Shown piece after piece: positions 62,760 through 64,000 of a stretch of 64,000 bases of DNA. Under the pieces are notes generated by a model. The model ran no database searches. It was given only the letters and a program-made list of their open reading frames with translations, and was not told where the DNA came from. A program made the translations under genes and the position numbers. Position 1 is the stretch's first letter. Each line of letters opens with the position of its first letter. This stretch comes from Deltaproteobacteria bacterium. GTDB taxonomy: Bacteria; JADJOY01. Location of the stretch: positions 216,769 through 280,768 of the forward strand of contig JADJOY010000020.1 of NCBI GenBank assembly GCA_016713535.1. Direction: 5' to 3'.

Positions 62760-64000
62760 GGCCGTACCTCGCGGTCCGCGCGCAGCGGCGCCATGAACTG
62801 TGCGTCGGCGAGGCTCCACAGGCGCTCGCGATGCGCGTCGATACCGCCGTCGCGCGCGTTCCAGCGCCAGCTCGCTTCGCTGAGCGCGCCGACGAGGTTG
62901 AGCACGGCCGCGACCGCGAGCGTGGCGAGCCCCGCCGCCCGAACGCCACGCCCAGCGCGGGCCGCCACGGGGACCACCACCACCGCGGCGGCGAACCACC
63001 ACGGCACGAGCTCGGTGGTGAGGCGCGCGCCGTAGCAGTGCCCGCCGTACCACTGCGGGAACGCACCGACCGCCAGCAGGTGCCCCATCGTCAGCGCGGC
63101 GCTCGCCGCCACGAGCCGAGGATCACCGAGCTCGGCGCGGCGGCGCCACGCCACGACGTAGAGCCACGCGACCCACGGCACGAAGACCAGGGTTCCCCGC
63201 GACGGGCTGATCAGGTTGCCCGCGAGCCCGAGCGGCAGGCCGGCGAGCGCGAGCCTGCTCGCCTCGTAGTACGGCGGAACGATCGTGCCGCGGGTGGCGA
63301 GCGACCACGCGGCGAACGGCACCAGCCAGAGCGCGGCGCCAGCGCCGGCCGCCGCGAGCACGCGCGTCGAGCGGGCGCGCGTCCCGATCAGCGCGACGAG
63401 CGCGACGGCGGAGAGCGTGGCCGTGGGCCGGAAGAGGTACGCCCACGCGAGCAGCCCGCCGATCGCCCAGCCGTTCGGCCGGCGCTGGTCCCGTTCGGCG
63501 CGCACCCACAGCCACAGCGCGAGCGCCACGCACACCAGCGCACCGTCGTGGGACCAGAGCCCACGCGAGGCCGTGCTCGCGAGCTGCGAGCCGAGCATCG
63601 CCGCCGCGACCAGCGCCACGCTCGCGGCGGGCCGCAGCCGCGTCCGCGCCATGCCGTAGAACGGCGCCGCCAGCCCACCCGAGAGGAGCGCCGCGAGGAC
63701 CCGGTTCAGGCGCCGCTCGGCGCGCGGCTCGTACCGTCCGAGCTCGTCCACCGCCGGCCAGCCCAGCGCGCGAGCGATCGCCGCGGCCGGCGCCGCGACG
63801 ATCGCCGTGCCGACCGGGAACAGGTGGTAGTAGTGCCCGCGCGCGACCTCCACCCGGTAATCGGGCGACCGCGCCTCGGCGCCCGGGCTCAGCTCCACGC
63901 CGGGCTCGAGAGCGACCCCATCCAGCCGGAGCGTGCCACGGGTGGCGAGCGCATCCGACGCCAACATCAGGTACTTGTGGTCGGTGATCTGCACCACCGG
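62756..64000 (-). CDS. Glycosyltransferase family 39-like membrane protein (partial)
   Basis: The visible 413 residues lack the N-terminus, which lies past the window end. VQITDHKYLMLASDALATRG and YYHLFPVGTAIVAAPAAAIA are typical of the first periplasmic loop of PMT/ArnT-like polytopic proteins, here just after a missing first helix with its acidic residue. About ten helices follow, with LWSHDGALVCVALALWLWVR and FPQWYGGHCYGARLTTELVP, a segment shared by large hypothetical membrane GTs. It probably transfers sugars from polyprenyl phosphate carriers. It begins a GTGA-coupled three-gene unit with the HEAT and SGNH-CBM9 genes. Confidence 0.75.
   Translation of the reverse strand, partial: PVVQITDHKYLMLASDALATRGTLRLDGVALEPGVELSPGAEARSPDYRVEVARGHYYHLFPVGTAIVAAPAAAIARALGWPAVDELGRYEPRAERRLNRVLAALLSGGLAAPFYGMARTRLRPAASVALVAAAMLGSQLASTASRGLWSHDGALVCVALALWLWVRAERDQRRPNGWAIGGLLAWAYLFRPTATLSAVALVALIGTRARSTRVLAAAGAGAALWLVPFAAWSLATRGTIVPPYYEASRLALAGLPLGLAGNLISPSRGTLVFVPWVAWLYVVAWRRRAELGDPRLVAASAALTMGHLLAVGAFPQWYGGHCYGARLTTELVPWWFAAAVVVVPVAARAGRGVRAAGLATLAVAAVLNLVGALSEASWRWNARDGGIDAHRERLWSLADAQFMAPLRADREVRP

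Overview
The window is very GC-rich chromosomal DNA with third codon positions almost always G or C. It comes from a Gram-negative bacterium. Mpl with a probable LD-carboxypeptidase (murein recycling), several lipobox signal peptides, a C-terminal-Phe outer-membrane barrel, VolA/Pla-1-type lipoprotein lipases, a MopE-like Asp/Cys motif, PKD repeats and a membrane-anchored pentaheme cytochrome together suggest Myxococcota or a related 'deltaproteobacterial' or Binatota-like lineage. This is inference, since no rRNA is present. I found no tRNA, rRNA, CRISPR array, phage or insertion sequence.

Layout. 1-2000: histidine kinase and response regulator. 2180-4911: b561-like/pentaheme cytochrome and a coupled partner. 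4930-6080: large non-coding repeats. 6080-7970: acyltransferase and epimerase. 8175-14872: PKD lipoprotein, hotdog protein, metallophosphoesterase, Cys-rich lipoprotein. 14912-18420: membrane proteins, CAAX protease, SRPBCC protein. 18981-20290: DUF3574 lipoprotein and shikimate dehydrogenase. 20714-25665: PLP enzyme, NnrS-like protein, membrane protein and galT. 25989-33103: PI-PLC-like protein, broken lipase, cytochrome c, enolase-superfamily enzyme, MoeA. 33180-37351: SnoaL-like protein, sulfatase, broken methyltransferase, GspF. 37904-43948: FHA and cNMP/TPR proteins, then a murein-recycling run (Mpl, LD-carboxypeptidase with a ClpX-type zinc finger, serine hydrolase). 44012-47959: degenerate GGDEF, DnaK paralogue, VTT protein, outer-membrane barrel. 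49852-53723: two tandem lipases. 53973-56936: the pntAA-pntAB-pntB transhydrogenase operon with terminator. 57294-64000: crotonase, ferritin, GST, SGNH-CBM9 hydrolase, HEAT protein, GT39-like protein.

Two properties stand out. First, intergenic gaps are filled with a combinatorial family of GC hairpin modules. Their flanks are conserved while the two arms of the stem change together. A 177-bp five-copy tandem array and a 145-bp stop-codon-abutting element belong to or accompany this family. Second, many otherwise well-preserved genes are split by single-base frameshifts, sometimes compensating pairs, and two neighbouring genes carry an in-frame TAG where Gln is expected. Indel errors in an assembly are the simplest explanation for most of these. 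The five-frameshift lipase and the methyltransferase may be true pseudogenes. Adjacent genes are often joined by ATGA or GTGA overlaps, which helped me choose starts.
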